A stretch of 64,000 nucleotides of DNA, taken from NCBI GenBank assembly GCA_963849885.1, contig CAWKIV010000006.1, positions 558,001-622,000 on the forward strand, given 5' to 3'. The stretch's first letter is position 1. Every line of letters begins with the position of its first letter. The notes under the pieces are model-generated. The model was not told where the DNA came from and did no database searches. It was given only the letters and a program-made list of their open reading frames with translations. The DNA is from CADCTP01 sp963849885. Its GTDB lineage: Bacteria; Actinomycetota; Actinomycetes; Mycobacteriales; CADCTP01. Positions 1 to 7,531 of the stretch are shown here, one piece after another. The translations under genes were made by a program, and so were the position numbers.

Positions 1-36
1 GCGGTGCGCCGCGAGCCGGGCCTCGGCCCAGGCCAC
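1..36 (-). CDS. N-terminus of a probable MoeA-like molybdopterin molybdotransferase (cut by window edge)
   Basis: A GTG lies two bases after the stop of the DUF6457 gene and opens a frame that runs off the left edge as V-A-W-A-E-A-R-L-A-A-H-R. That resembles the usual MoeA opening (a Trp/Glu-Ala-Arg helix). MoeA inserts molybdate into molybdopterin, and the gene would fit directly downstream of mobA and fdhD on the same strand. Only 12 codons are visible, so the family call is an inference from context and a short match. Confidence 0.35.
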   Translation of the reverse strand, partial: MAWAEARLAAHR

Positions 37-38
37 CC

Positions 39-377
39 TCACCCCGCCTGGTCCCCCGCCGTCTGGTCCCGCCGTCCCGCCCCCGCCGTCCCGGCGTCGG
101 GCAGCGCACCGGCCGCCCCGGCCGCCCCGGACGCGGGCCAGGCGGTGGCGAGCGCGGTGATCCGGGCGGCCAGCGCCCGGGCCGCCCCCACCGGCTCGTC
201 GGCGCGGCCGGCGGCCAGGCCGAGCAGGAACGCGGTCAGCGGCGCCGCCGGCCGGGCCACCCCGTGCGCCACGTCCCGGGCCAGGTCGAGCACCAGGTCG
301 CGGCTGCCGCCGTCGACCGCGCCGGCCAGGTCGAGCTCGGCCACCACCGCGGCGGTCCAGTCCTCCAGCGTGCTCAC
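39..377 (-). CDS. DUF6457 domain protein, molybdenum-cofactor cluster
   Basis: This is a protein of about 112 residues starting at a GTG that overlaps the end of mobA by 4 bases (GTGA). It opens V-S-T-L-E-D-W-T and continues as an Ala/Leu-rich helical protein. It matches DUF6457, a small helical family that sits beside or is fused to MobA in actinomycetes and has no proven activity. The last part, after about residue 95, is Gly/Ala-rich and probably disordered. Translational coupling to mobA suggests a role in molybdopterin guanine dinucleotide synthesis or in delivering the cofactor to formate dehydrogenase. An ATG 27 bases further upstream is possible but would lengthen the overlap with mobA. 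Confidence 0.75.
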   Translation of the reverse strand: MSTLEDWTAAVVAELDLAGAVDGGSRDLVLDLARDVAHGVARPAAPLTAFLLGLAAGRADEPVGAARALAARITALATAWPASGAAGAAGALPDAGTAGAGRRDQTAGDQAG

Positions 378-1015
378 GCCGATCCCCCCTGCTCCGGCCG
401 CCACTCCCGCGCGGTGGCCAGGTCCCGCGGAGTGTCGCAGTCGAACCAGGGCGGCAGCCCGGCACCGTCCGCGGTCAGCCGCACCACCGGCCCGGTCGCG
501 GCGGCCAGCACCGCCCGCAGCGCGACCCCGGCCGGCCCGCCGACCCGACCCAGCGCGGCCCGCAGCGCCGCGGTCTTCCAGACCGCGCAGAGCAGCTGGT
601 CCCGCCCCTCGGCGTCCACCGGCAACGCCACCGCGGCCCCGCGCTCCCCGGCCAGCGCCGCCCGCAGCCGGCGCACCGTCGCCGCGTCCAGGAACGGCAG
701 GTCCGCGGCCAGCACCGCCACGGTCGGCGCGCGCACCCCGACCAGCCCGGCGACCAGCGCCGCGACCGGGCCGCCGCCGGGCGGCTCCTCCCGGGTGACC
801 AGGTCGACCGGCACGTCCCGGACCGACGGCCCGACCACGATGGAGCGGTCCGCGTCCCGGACCGCGGCCAGCACCCGCTCGGCCAGCGTGCTGCCGCCGA
901 TCCGCAGGTTCGGCTTGGCCACCCCGCCGAGCCGGCTGGCCCGGCCGCCGGTCAGCACCACCGCGTCGTACGGCCCCGGCAGCGGCCCGGTGACCGGGTC
1001 GATCGGGCGGGTCAT
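374..1015 (-). CDS. mobA: Molybdenum cofactor guanylyltransferase MobA
   Basis: The product is 213 aa. MobA transfers GMP from GTP to molybdopterin to make the guanine dinucleotide cofactor used by formate dehydrogenases. The nucleotide-binding signature L-T-G-G-R-A-S-R-L-G-G-V-A-K lies near residues 22-35, followed by the LAADLPFL segment that carries the metal-binding Asp of this NTP-transferase fold. The ATG overlaps the fdhD stop as ATGA, and the stop overlaps the DUF6457 start as GTGA, so all three genes are translationally coupled. Length and motifs are typical of the family. The cluster serves a bis-MGD enzyme, most likely a formate dehydrogenase encoded beyond the left edge. Confidence 0.9.
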   Translation of the reverse strand: MTRPIDPVTGPLPGPYDAVVLTGGRASRLGGVAKPNLRIGGSTLAERVLAAVRDADRSIVVGPSVRDVPVDLVTREEPPGGGPVAALVAGLVGVRAPTVAVLAADLPFLDAATVRRLRAALAGERGAAVALPVDAEGRDQLLCAVWKTAALRAALGRVGGPAGVALRAVLAAATGPVVRLTADGAGLPPWFDCDTPRDLATAREWRPEQGGSA

Positions 1016-1857
1016 CCGGGCACCGCGGCGCCGACCGCGAGGCGGTCCCGGCCGGCGTAGACGTTGCCGTGCCGGCCGCGCAGGAAGCCGACCAGCGTCA
1101 CCCCGAACTCCTCGGCCAGCGCGACGGCCAGCGACGACGGCGCCGACACCGACGCGACCACCGGGATGCCGGCGGCGACGGCCTTCTGCACGATCTCGTA
1201 GCCGGCCCGCCCGCTGACCAGCAGCACCGCCCCGGCCAGCGGCAGCCGGTCGCCGAGCAGCGCCCAGCCGACCAGCTTGTCCACCGCGTTGTGCCGGCCG
1301 ACGTCCTCCCGGGCGGCCAGCAGCGTGCCGTCCGGCTCGAACAGCCCGGCCGCGTGCAGCCCGCCGGTCGCCGCGAACAGCCCCTGCGTCTCCCGCAGCG
1401 TGTCCGGCAGCCCGTACAGGGTCTCGACGGGGACGGTCGGTCCGGGCGCGACCGGGCGCAGCCCGCGTTCCCGCAGCGCGTCCAGGGAGGCGGATCCGCA
1501 CACCCCGCAGGCGCTGGACACCAGCCCGACCCGGGCCGGCTCGGGCGGGGCGGGCGCGTCCATCTCGACCGTCACCACGTTGAACTGCTGGTCCGGCCGG
1601 TCCACGTCCGCGCAGTACGACACCTGGCGGGGCGGGCCGGCCAGCAGCCCCTCGCCGTGCAGGAAGCCGACCGCCAGCTCGAAGTCGTGCCCGGGGGTCC
1701 GCATGGTGACCGCGATCCGGCCGGACCGGCCGCCGGCGGCGACCCGCACCTCCAGCGGCTCCTCGGTCACCAGCGCGTCCCGGCGCCGCACCTCGGTGTC
1801 GCCGTCCAGCGTCCAGATCCGTACCCGGGTGGACGGCCCCGGCCGCTCGGCGCTCAC
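1012..1857 (-). CDS. fdhD: Formate dehydrogenase accessory sulfurtransferase FdhD
   Basis: The product is 281 aa. FdhD passes sulfur from the IscS desulfurase to the molybdenum cofactor before it is inserted into formate dehydrogenase. The conserved pair of cysteines is present as A-C-G-V-C-G, C117 and C120 counted from the chosen GTG. The GTG was chosen because the family homology begins a few residues later (R-V-R-I-W) and a G-rich ribosome-binding site precedes it. An upstream ATG would add about 90 residues that look non-coding. The gene is first in a coupled set fdhD-mobA-DUF6457. The neighbouring selAB genes suggest that the target dehydrogenase may contain selenocysteine, but no dehydrogenase gene is visible in the window. 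Confidence 0.93.
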   Translation of the reverse strand: MSAERPGPSTRVRIWTLDGDTEVRRRDALVTEEPLEVRVAAGGRSGRIAVTMRTPGHDFELAVGFLHGEGLLAGPPRQVSYCADVDRPDQQFNVVTVEMDAPAPPEPARVGLVSSACGVCGSASLDALRERGLRPVAPGPTVPVETLYGLPDTLRETQGLFAATGGLHAAGLFEPDGTLLAAREDVGRHNAVDKLVGWALLGDRLPLAGAVLLVSGRAGYEIVQKAVAAGIPVVASVSAPSSLAVALAEEFGVTLVGFLRGRHGNVYAGRDRLAVGAAVPG

Positions 1858-2004
1858 CTCCCCAGTCTCCCCCGGCCCCGGTCGTGCAACCCGCTCATGA
1901 CAGACCGTCACGACATGGCGTGATTCGGCCCACGCTCTGCTTCGGGAACGATTCAGATAGCGTGGCCGCTGTACGGGGTGTCCGACCACATCCGGAGGGA
2001 GGGA

Positions 2005-2100
2005 GTGCACGTGCGCAAGCTCCGCGCGATCCTCGGCCGCTTCGACCGCTGGACGCTCGACGTGTTCAACCCGCAGTACCCGCTGCCCACCAAGCGGTAG
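2005..2100 (+). CDS. Small ORF of 31 residues, unknown function
   Basis: The frame begins GTG-CAC-GTG after a very strong Shine-Dalgarno run (GGAGGGAGGGAG) and encodes a basic N-terminal half (R-K-L-R-A-I-L-G-R-F-D-R-W) and a C-terminal half ending N-P-Q-Y-P-L-P-T-K-R. A perfect 11-bp hairpin follows 15 bases after the stop, so it looks like a self-contained transcription unit rather than a leader of selB, which runs the other way. It is divergent from fdhD. GTG at 2011 is an alternative start. I recognise no family; it could encode a small peptide, an anchor or a membrane-associated amphipathic helix. Confidence 0.5.
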   Translation: MHVRKLRAILGRFDRWTLDVFNPQYPLPTKR

Positions 2101-2114
2101 GCAGCTCCACCCGG

Positions 2115-2142
2115 GCGCGACGCACACCGACGTGCGTCGCGC
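2115..2142. terminator. Bidirectional hairpin terminator
   Basis: An 11-bp perfect inverted repeat (GCGCGACGCAC with its complement) closes a 6-base loop, exactly between the stop of the 31-codon ORF and the stop of convergent selB. There is no U-run, as is common in actinomycetes. Confidence 0.7.
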
Positions 2143-3966
2143 TCAGTCGTGTCCGGCTCCGGGTGGGCCGGCACGGAGCCGGCGCCGGTCGTCCGGCAGC
2201 CGCTCGGTCAGCCCGCGCCGGTCCAGCAGCTCCAGCAGCGGCACGGCCACCCGCCGGGTGGTGCCGAGCGCCCGGCGCGCCTCGGACAGCGTGAACGGCT
2301 GGGGCAGGCCGGCCAGCAGCTCGGCCGCCCGGTCGTCGGCGCCGGGCAGCAGGTGGATCCCGTCGGCCACCCGCAGCAGGGCGCCGGCCCGGACCGCGGC
2401 GGCCAGCTCGCGGCGGCCGAGGCCCAGCCCGGCCAGCCGGTGGGCCTCCGGGGCGGCGTACGGGGCCGCGGCCAGGTCCGCCCGGACCGCGTCCACCGCC
2501 GCCCGCAGCTCGGCCGGCACCGCGTTGGCGGCCGCGGTCGTGACCCGCCCGTCCCGCACCACCAACCCCACCCCCGCCGGCGGCGGGGCGGCCGGGTCGG
2601 CTCCGGGCGGGGCGGTGAGCAGGGCGGGGACGAGGCGGGCGTCCGGCAGCCCCAGCCGCTGCCGCGCCGCCTCCACCGGCAGCCCGTGCTCCAGCGGGTG
2701 CGCGGCCGCGTGCGCCGCCACCTCAGCCGCCAGCGCCGCCCGCCACCGCGCCGCGTGGCCGGGATCGACCCACCACTCCCCGGCCCGCACCGCCCCGGCC
2801 GGCTCGGGCACGCCCATCGCCCGCAGCGCCGCCGCCCGCACCGCCCCGCGCCGGCGCAGCTCGCCGGCCCCGTCCGGCCGGCCGTCCAGTGTGGACAGCT
2901 CGGCGGCCCGGGCGGCGGCGGCCCCGCGCCGGCGCAGCGGCGGCGGGTCGACGTCGAGCACCCGCAGCCCGCCGGCCACCAGCCGCCGGCCCGGGTCGCG
3001 CAGCAGCACCCGGTCGCCGACGTGCAGCGGCAGCGCCCGGGCCGGCCCCAGCCGGAGCGTGTCCGTCCCGAGTGGACGGACCCGGACCGGCACCGCCGCG
3101 GACCCGGCGTGCAGCACCAGCTCGGCCGGCAGCTCGGCCACCGGCAGGCCGGCCAGCCGGCCGTCCAGCTGCGCCGGCGCCGCCCACTCCCCCGGCGTGA
3201 CCAGCGCCGCGCCGCGGGCCACCGCGTCGACCGGCACGCCGCGCAGGTTCACCGCCACCCGCGCGGTCCCGGTCACCGTGCCGACCGGCTCGCCCTGCGA
3301 CTGCAGGGCGCGCACGCCCACCCGCCGCCCGCCGGGCACCAGCTCCAGCTCGTCGCCGACCCGCAGCGTGCCGGCGCCGAGCGTGCCGGTCACCACCGTG
3401 CCGCTGCCCCGGACGGTGAAGGCCCGGTCCACCCACAGCCGCACCGGCGCGCCCGGGTCCGGCACCGGCAGGCCGGCCAGCAGCCGGTCCAGCGCGGCCC
3501 GCAGGTCGGCCAGCCCGGCGCCGGTGGTGGCGCTGACCGCGACCGCCGGGACCGCGCCGAGCGAGGTCGCCGCCGCCTCGGCCCGCGCCCGGGCCGCCAC
3601 CGGGGCCGGGTCCGCCAGGTCGCTGCGGGTCACCGCGATCAGCCCGTGCCGTACGCCGAGCGCGTCGATCGCGGCGAGGTGCTCGACCGACTGCGGCATC
3701 CAGCCGCCGTCCGCGGCCACCACCAGCAGCACGGCCGGCACCGGGCCGACCCCGGCCAGCATGGTCGGCACGAAGCGCTCGTGCCCGGGCACGTCCACGA
3801 ACGCGACGCCGGCCCCGGACGGCAGCGTGGTCCAGGCGAAGCCGAGGTCGAGCGTCATGCCGCGCCGGCGCTCCTCCGCCCACCGGTCCGGCTCCATCCC
3901 GGTGAGCGCCCGCACCAGCGTCGACTTGCCGTGGTCGACGTGGCCGGCGGTGGCGACGACGTGCAT
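2143..3966 (-). CDS. selB: Selenocysteine-specific translation elongation factor SelB
   Basis: The product is 607 aa. SelB is a GTPase that carries Sec-tRNA(Sec) to the ribosome at UGA codons marked by a SECIS hairpin. The P-loop G-H-V-D-H-G-K-S-T is at residues 8-16, followed by the DVPGHE G3 motif near residue 59. The G4 motif reads T-R-S-D rather than NKxD. EF-Tu-like beta-barrel domains follow, then C-terminal winged helices that bind the SECIS. Length fits bacterial SelB. The start lies 1 base from the end of selA, so the two are one operon. The rest of the pathway, tRNA-Sec and selD, is near 24.8 kb in this window. Confidence 0.95.
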   Translation of the reverse strand: MHVVATAGHVDHGKSTLVRALTGMEPDRWAEERRRGMTLDLGFAWTTLPSGAGVAFVDVPGHERFVPTMLAGVGPVPAVLLVVAADGGWMPQSVEHLAAIDALGVRHGLIAVTRSDLADPAPVAARARAEAAATSLGAVPAVAVSATTGAGLADLRAALDRLLAGLPVPDPGAPVRLWVDRAFTVRGSGTVVTGTLGAGTLRVGDELELVPGGRRVGVRALQSQGEPVGTVTGTARVAVNLRGVPVDAVARGAALVTPGEWAAPAQLDGRLAGLPVAELPAELVLHAGSAAVPVRVRPLGTDTLRLGPARALPLHVGDRVLLRDPGRRLVAGGLRVLDVDPPPLRRRGAAAARAAELSTLDGRPDGAGELRRRGAVRAAALRAMGVPEPAGAVRAGEWWVDPGHAARWRAALAAEVAAHAAAHPLEHGLPVEAARQRLGLPDARLVPALLTAPPGADPAAPPPAGVGLVVRDGRVTTAAANAVPAELRAAVDAVRADLAAAPYAAPEAHRLAGLGLGRRELAAAVRAGALLRVADGIHLLPGADDRAAELLAGLPQPFTLSEARRALGTTRRVAVPLLELLDRRGLTERLPDDRRRLRAGPPGAGHD

Positions 3967-3967
3967 G

Positions 3968-5287
3968 TCAGTCCACAGTGGAGGATGCGGCCAGCACCGC
4001 GCGGCGGAGCGCGGCGTCGTCGGTCTCCTCGACCGCGCGCAGGTCGAGCAGGCAGCGGCCGCGCTCCAGCCGGCCGAGCACCGCCGGGTCGCCGGTCCGC
4101 AGCCGGTCCGCGTACGGCGCCGGCAGGCTCACCGCCGCGCTCGGCAGCGTCACCCCGGGCGCGCCACCGCCCCCCACCGCGGCCGAGCTGTCCACCGCCT
4201 CGGCGTCCACACCGGACGCCCGCAGCAGCGCGGCCAGCCGGTCGGCCCGCTCCCGCAGCGCCGCCGGGTCGGCCGCCAGCGCCCGCGCGGTCGGCGGGGC
4301 CGGGCCGCGCAGGGTCGCCTCCAGCGCGGCCAGGGTGAGCTTGTCCACCCGCAGCGCCCGGGCCAGCGGGTGCCGGCGCAGCCGGTCGACCACGTCGGCC
4401 CGGCCGAGCAGCAGCCCGGCCTGCGGGCCGCCGAGCAGCTTGTCGCCGCTCGCGGTGACCAGCGCGGCCCCGGCCCGCAGCGCGGACGCGGCGTCCGGCT
4501 CGGCCGGCAGCGCCGGCAGCGGGCCGAGCAGCCCGGAGCCGGTGTCCACCACCACCGGCGCCGGCAGCGTCGCCAGCTCCGCGGTCGGCACGCTGGAGGC
4601 GAAGCCGGTGACCACGAAGTTGGACGGGTGCACCTTGAGCACGAAACCGGTCTCCGGGCCGACCGCGGCGGCGTAGTCGGCCAGGGTGACCCGATTGGTG
4701 GTGCCGACCTCGCGCAGCCGGGCGCCGGTCGACACCAGCAGGTCCGGGATCCGGAAGCCGTCGCCGATCTCCACCAGCTCGCCCCGGGCGAGCACGATCT
4801 CCCGGCCGGCGGCCAGCGCGGTCGCCGCCAGCACCAGCGCGGCGGCGCCGTTGTTGACCACGTGCACCGCCTCGGCCGCCGGCACCGCGGCGGCCAGCGC
4901 CCCGAGCGCGCCGCGCCCGCGCCGCCCGCGCCGGCCGGTGGCCAGGTCCAGCTCGACGTCGGTGGTGCCGGCGGCGGCGAGCACCGCGGCCCGCGCGGCC
5001 ACCGACAGCGGCGCCCGGCCGAGGTTGGTGTGCAGCAGCACGCCGGTCGCGTTGAGCACCGGCCGCAGCGTGGCCGGCACCGCGGGCAGGTCGGCCAGCA
5101 CGGCCGGCACCACCGCGTCCGGCTCCAGCGCGCCGGCCCGGACCCGCTGCTGGGCCGCGGCCACCGCCTCGCGGACCAGCGTGCGGCCGAGCCGGCCGAC
5201 CGCCCCGTCCAGCCGCGGGTCGCCCAGCACGGCGTCGGTCCGCGGCACCCGCCGGCGCGGGTCCGGCTCCGCTTCCGGGGCGGTCAC
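3968..5287 (-). CDS. selA: L-seryl-tRNA(Sec) selenium transferase SelA
   Basis: The product is 439 aa. SelA is a PLP enzyme that converts Ser-tRNA(Sec) to Sec-tRNA(Sec) with selenophosphate. The PLP lysine is in T-A-S-G-D-K-L-L-G-G (K283 from this start). The upstream E-V-G-T-T-N-R stretch and the H-T-N-L-G-R segment are also characteristic. The GTG start is 1320 bases upstream of the stop and gives the normal family length. It is the promoter-proximal gene of selA-selB, with a 257-base upstream region shared with the divergent secreted-protein gene. Confidence 0.95.
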   Translation of the reverse strand: MTAPEAEPDPRRRVPRTDAVLGDPRLDGAVGRLGRTLVREAVAAAQQRVRAGALEPDAVVPAVLADLPAVPATLRPVLNATGVLLHTNLGRAPLSVAARAAVLAAAGTTDVELDLATGRRGRRGRGALGALAAAVPAAEAVHVVNNGAAALVLAATALAAGREIVLARGELVEIGDGFRIPDLLVSTGARLREVGTTNRVTLADYAAAVGPETGFVLKVHPSNFVVTGFASSVPTAELATLPAPVVVDTGSGLLGPLPALPAEPDAASALRAGAALVTASGDKLLGGPQAGLLLGRADVVDRLRRHPLARALRVDKLTLAALEATLRGPAPPTARALAADPAALRERADRLAALLRASGVDAEAVDSSAAVGGGGAPGVTLPSAAVSLPAPYADRLRTGDPAVLGRLERGRCLLDLRAVEETDDAALRRAVLAASSTVD

Positions 5288-5455
5288 GCCGTCACGGTAC
5301 GACCCCGGGCCGGTCGGCGGCCGGGCAGGTCAGCGACGGTGCGACCGGTCGGGCCGGCACCGGCGGCGGACGGACTCCGGCCCGGAGCCCGTACTTAGCC
5401 GTCGCGGGCACCGGGAATTAGCTCAGGGCCTCGGACTCTCCGCATTACTCAGTAT

Positions 5456-5492
5456 GGTGACGACGGTCACCACACAATCTTTTTACTGTGTG
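5456..5492. promoter_or_regulatory. Two adjoining inverted repeats in an A+T-rich divergent promoter region
   Basis: The region between divergent selA and the sortase-linked operon contains GGTGAC/GTCACC (4-base spacer), immediately followed by CACACA/TGTGTG around a T-rich spacer. The stretch from about 5450 to 5530 is strikingly A+T-rich against its surroundings. It could be an operator or promoter for the plus-strand operon; which protein binds is unknown. Confidence 0.4.
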
Positions 5493-5544
5493 TTTTCGAT
5501 CTATTACGGATAGTGATTGATCGAGCGTTCGGAGCTTCGGATCC

Positions 5545-6924
5545 ATGGGGGAGAGACCGGCGTTGCCGTCGAGCAGTGCAGACGCAGACCACCCGACCCG
5601 CCGCCGTTCGTACCGGCCGGTGCTGATCGCCGCCGCGGTCGTCGCGATCGCGGTCGCCGCCGGTGCCGTCGTCACCGCCGGCCGGAACGGCGACCGGACC
5701 CCGGCCGCCGGGCCGGCCCCGGCGACCGAGCTGGCCGCCGCGCCGCTGGACGGCGGCGCCCCGGTCGTCGAGGCGAAGACCGCCCCGCTCAGCCCGGGCG
5801 AGCTCGCCCTGCAGCTGCAGGCGCTGCTCGGCCAGCACACCGTGCTCGCCGCCGACATGATGCGCGGCCGGCTGCGCGACGACCCCGACCTCGCCCAGGC
5901 GGCCAACGCGGCGCTGGGCAAGAACACCGACGCGATGGGCAAGCTGGTCGGCGGCGCCTTCGGCAGCCAGGCCGCGACCACCTTCACCCCGCTGTGGTCC
6001 AACCACGTCACCGCGCTGTTCAACTACGCCCGCGGGCTGGCCGACGGCGACGCCACGGTGCAGAGCCAGGCGAAGGTCACCATCACCCGGTTCGAGACCG
6101 ACCTGGCCGAGTTCTTCGTCGCCGCCGCCCAGGGCCGGCTGCCCCGCGCCGCCGCCGTGGCCGCGGTGACCGCGCACATCGAGCACCTGGTCGGCCAGGC
6201 CGACGCGTACGCGGCGGAGGACTGGACCCGGGCCGACCAGCTCTACCGGCAGGGCTTCGCGCACGCCTTCGAGCTGGGCAAGTCGCTCGCCGCCACGCTG
6301 CTGCCGCCCGAGCAGGCCGCCGTGCTCGGCACCCCGGGCTGGCGGCTGCGCTCGGCGCTCACCCAGCTGCTCGGCGAGCACGTCGAGCTGGTGGTCGGCG
6401 CGATGCGCGCCGGGGTCACCGACGCCGCCGGCTTCCGGGCCACGGCGGCCGCGGTCAACGGCAACACCACCGACCTGGCCGGCGCCGTCGACACGCTCTT
6501 CGGCGCCTCCGCGGCCCGCAGCTTCCAGTCCCTGTGGGCCGACCACATCGACCTGCTGGTCGGCTACGCGGCCGCGATCGCCAAGGGCGACGACAGCGCG
6601 CGCGGCGCGATCGGCGGCAAGCTGAACGCGTTCGAGGGGCAGCTGGCCGCCTTCCTCAACACCGCGACCGGCGACAAGATCGCCTCCGCCGCGCTGGCCA
6701 GGGCGCTGCAGTCGCACGACGCGATGCTCCGCCAGCAGGTGGACGCATTCGTCGCCAAGGACTACGCCACCGCGCACGACGTGGCGTACGCGACGTACCA
6801 GGAGATGTTCGGGCTGGCCAAGCAGCTGGCCGACGCGTTCGGGCTCAAGGTGGCGGCCCGGCTCCCGGTCGGAGCGGCGGATACCGGCCGCGGCGGGACG
6901 GCTCCGGTAACCGGAGGGCGCTGA
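5545..6924 (+). CDS. Secreted or anchored helical-repeat protein linked to a sortase
   Basis: The product is 459 aa. An N-terminal hydrophobic segment (about residues 24-45) follows a basic stretch and acts as a signal or anchor. The rest is two long homologous halves of about 170 residues. Each contains helices of the form L-L-G-x-H-x-x-L and a matching L-W-x-x-H-x-x-x-L, so four His-bearing helical modules repeat. Near the C-terminus is L-P-V-G-A-A-D-T-G, followed by a short Gly-rich tail with no membrane segment, so it is not a canonical LPxTG signal. The next gene, one base downstream, is a class F sortase, which makes this protein its likely partner or substrate. Relatives are sometimes labelled copper amine oxidase, but no amine oxidase motif is visible. 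Confidence 0.75.
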   Translation: MGERPALPSSSADADHPTRRRSYRPVLIAAAVVAIAVAAGAVVTAGRNGDRTPAAGPAPATELAAAPLDGGAPVVEAKTAPLSPGELALQLQALLGQHTVLAADMMRGRLRDDPDLAQAANAALGKNTDAMGKLVGGAFGSQAATTFTPLWSNHVTALFNYARGLADGDATVQSQAKVTITRFETDLAEFFVAAAQGRLPRAAAVAAVTAHIEHLVGQADAYAAEDWTRADQLYRQGFAHAFELGKSLAATLLPPEQAAVLGTPGWRLRSALTQLLGEHVELVVGAMRAGVTDAAGFRATAAAVNGNTTDLAGAVDTLFGASAARSFQSLWADHIDLLVGYAAAIAKGDDSARGAIGGKLNAFEGQLAAFLNTATGDKIASAALARALQSHDAMLRQQVDAFVAKDYATAHDVAYATYQEMFGLAKQLADAFGLKVAARLPVGAADTGRGGTAPVTGGR

Positions 6925-6925
6925 G

Positions 6926-7531
6926 GTGCGGCCCGGCCCGGCGGCGACCGCGCTGGCCGGCGCGGTGCTGCTGGCCGCGCTGACCGGCTGCGGCGGCTCG
7001 TCCCCGGCCGGCGCGGCGACGCGCGCCACCCCGTCGCCCGTCGCGTCCCCGGCCGCGGACGACTTCAAGTCGGTCCGCACGTACGACGCGGTCGCCCGGC
7101 CGGTCCGGCTGCGCATCCCGGCGGCGGGCGTGGACACCGAGCTGGAGCAGCTCGGCCGCGCCCCGGACAAGAGCATCGCGCTGCCCAGCCGGCCGGAGCT
7201 GGCCGGCTGGTTCTCCGGTGGGCCCCGGCCCGGCCAGCCCGGCCCGGCGGTCATCATCGGCCACGTCGACTGGGACTCCGGCCCGGCGGTCTTCCTCCGG
7301 CTGTCCCGGCTGCGGCCGGGTGACACTGTGCTGGTGGACCGCGCGGACGGCAGCACCGCGACGTTCCGGGTCACGCGCCTGGAGCAGGTGGCGAAGCGCG
7401 ACTTCCCCACCGACGAGGTGTACGCGCCGGACCTGGCGCCGTCGCTGCGGCTGATCACCTGCGGGGGACGCTTCGACCGCGGTACGGGGAGCTATCGGGA
7501 CAATGTCATCGTCTTCGCGGCGCCGGCCTGA
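6926..7531 (+). CDS. Class F sortase, lipoprotein-type
   Basis: The product is 201 aa. Sortases join proteins to the wall or to each other by transpeptidation at a sorting motif. The catalytic set is visible: His in G-H-V-D-W (H113), Cys in L-I-T-C-G-G (C179) and Arg in S-Y-R-D-N (R191). The N-terminus is a lipoprotein signal ending L-T-G-C-G-G, so the enzyme is probably lipid-anchored outside the membrane. The GTG start is one base after the upstream stop, and the 3' end overlaps the next start by 29 bases, so this is one operon. Class F sortases of actinomycetes generally lack defined substrates. Confidence 0.9.
   Translation: MRPGPAATALAGAVLLAALTGCGGSSPAGAATRATPSPVASPAADDFKSVRTYDAVARPVRLRIPAAGVDTELEQLGRAPDKSIALPSRPELAGWFSGGPRPGQPGPAVIIGHVDWDSGPAVFLRLSRLRPGDTVLVDRADGSTATFRVTRLEQVAKRDFPTDEVYAPDLAPSLRLITCGGRFDRGTGSYRDNVIVFAAPA

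Noticed and set aside
2132..5398. A plus-strand open frame of over 1000 codons across selB and selA
   Set aside because: Low-complexity composition and complete overlap with two genes that have clear catalytic motifs; typical G+C-driven shadow.
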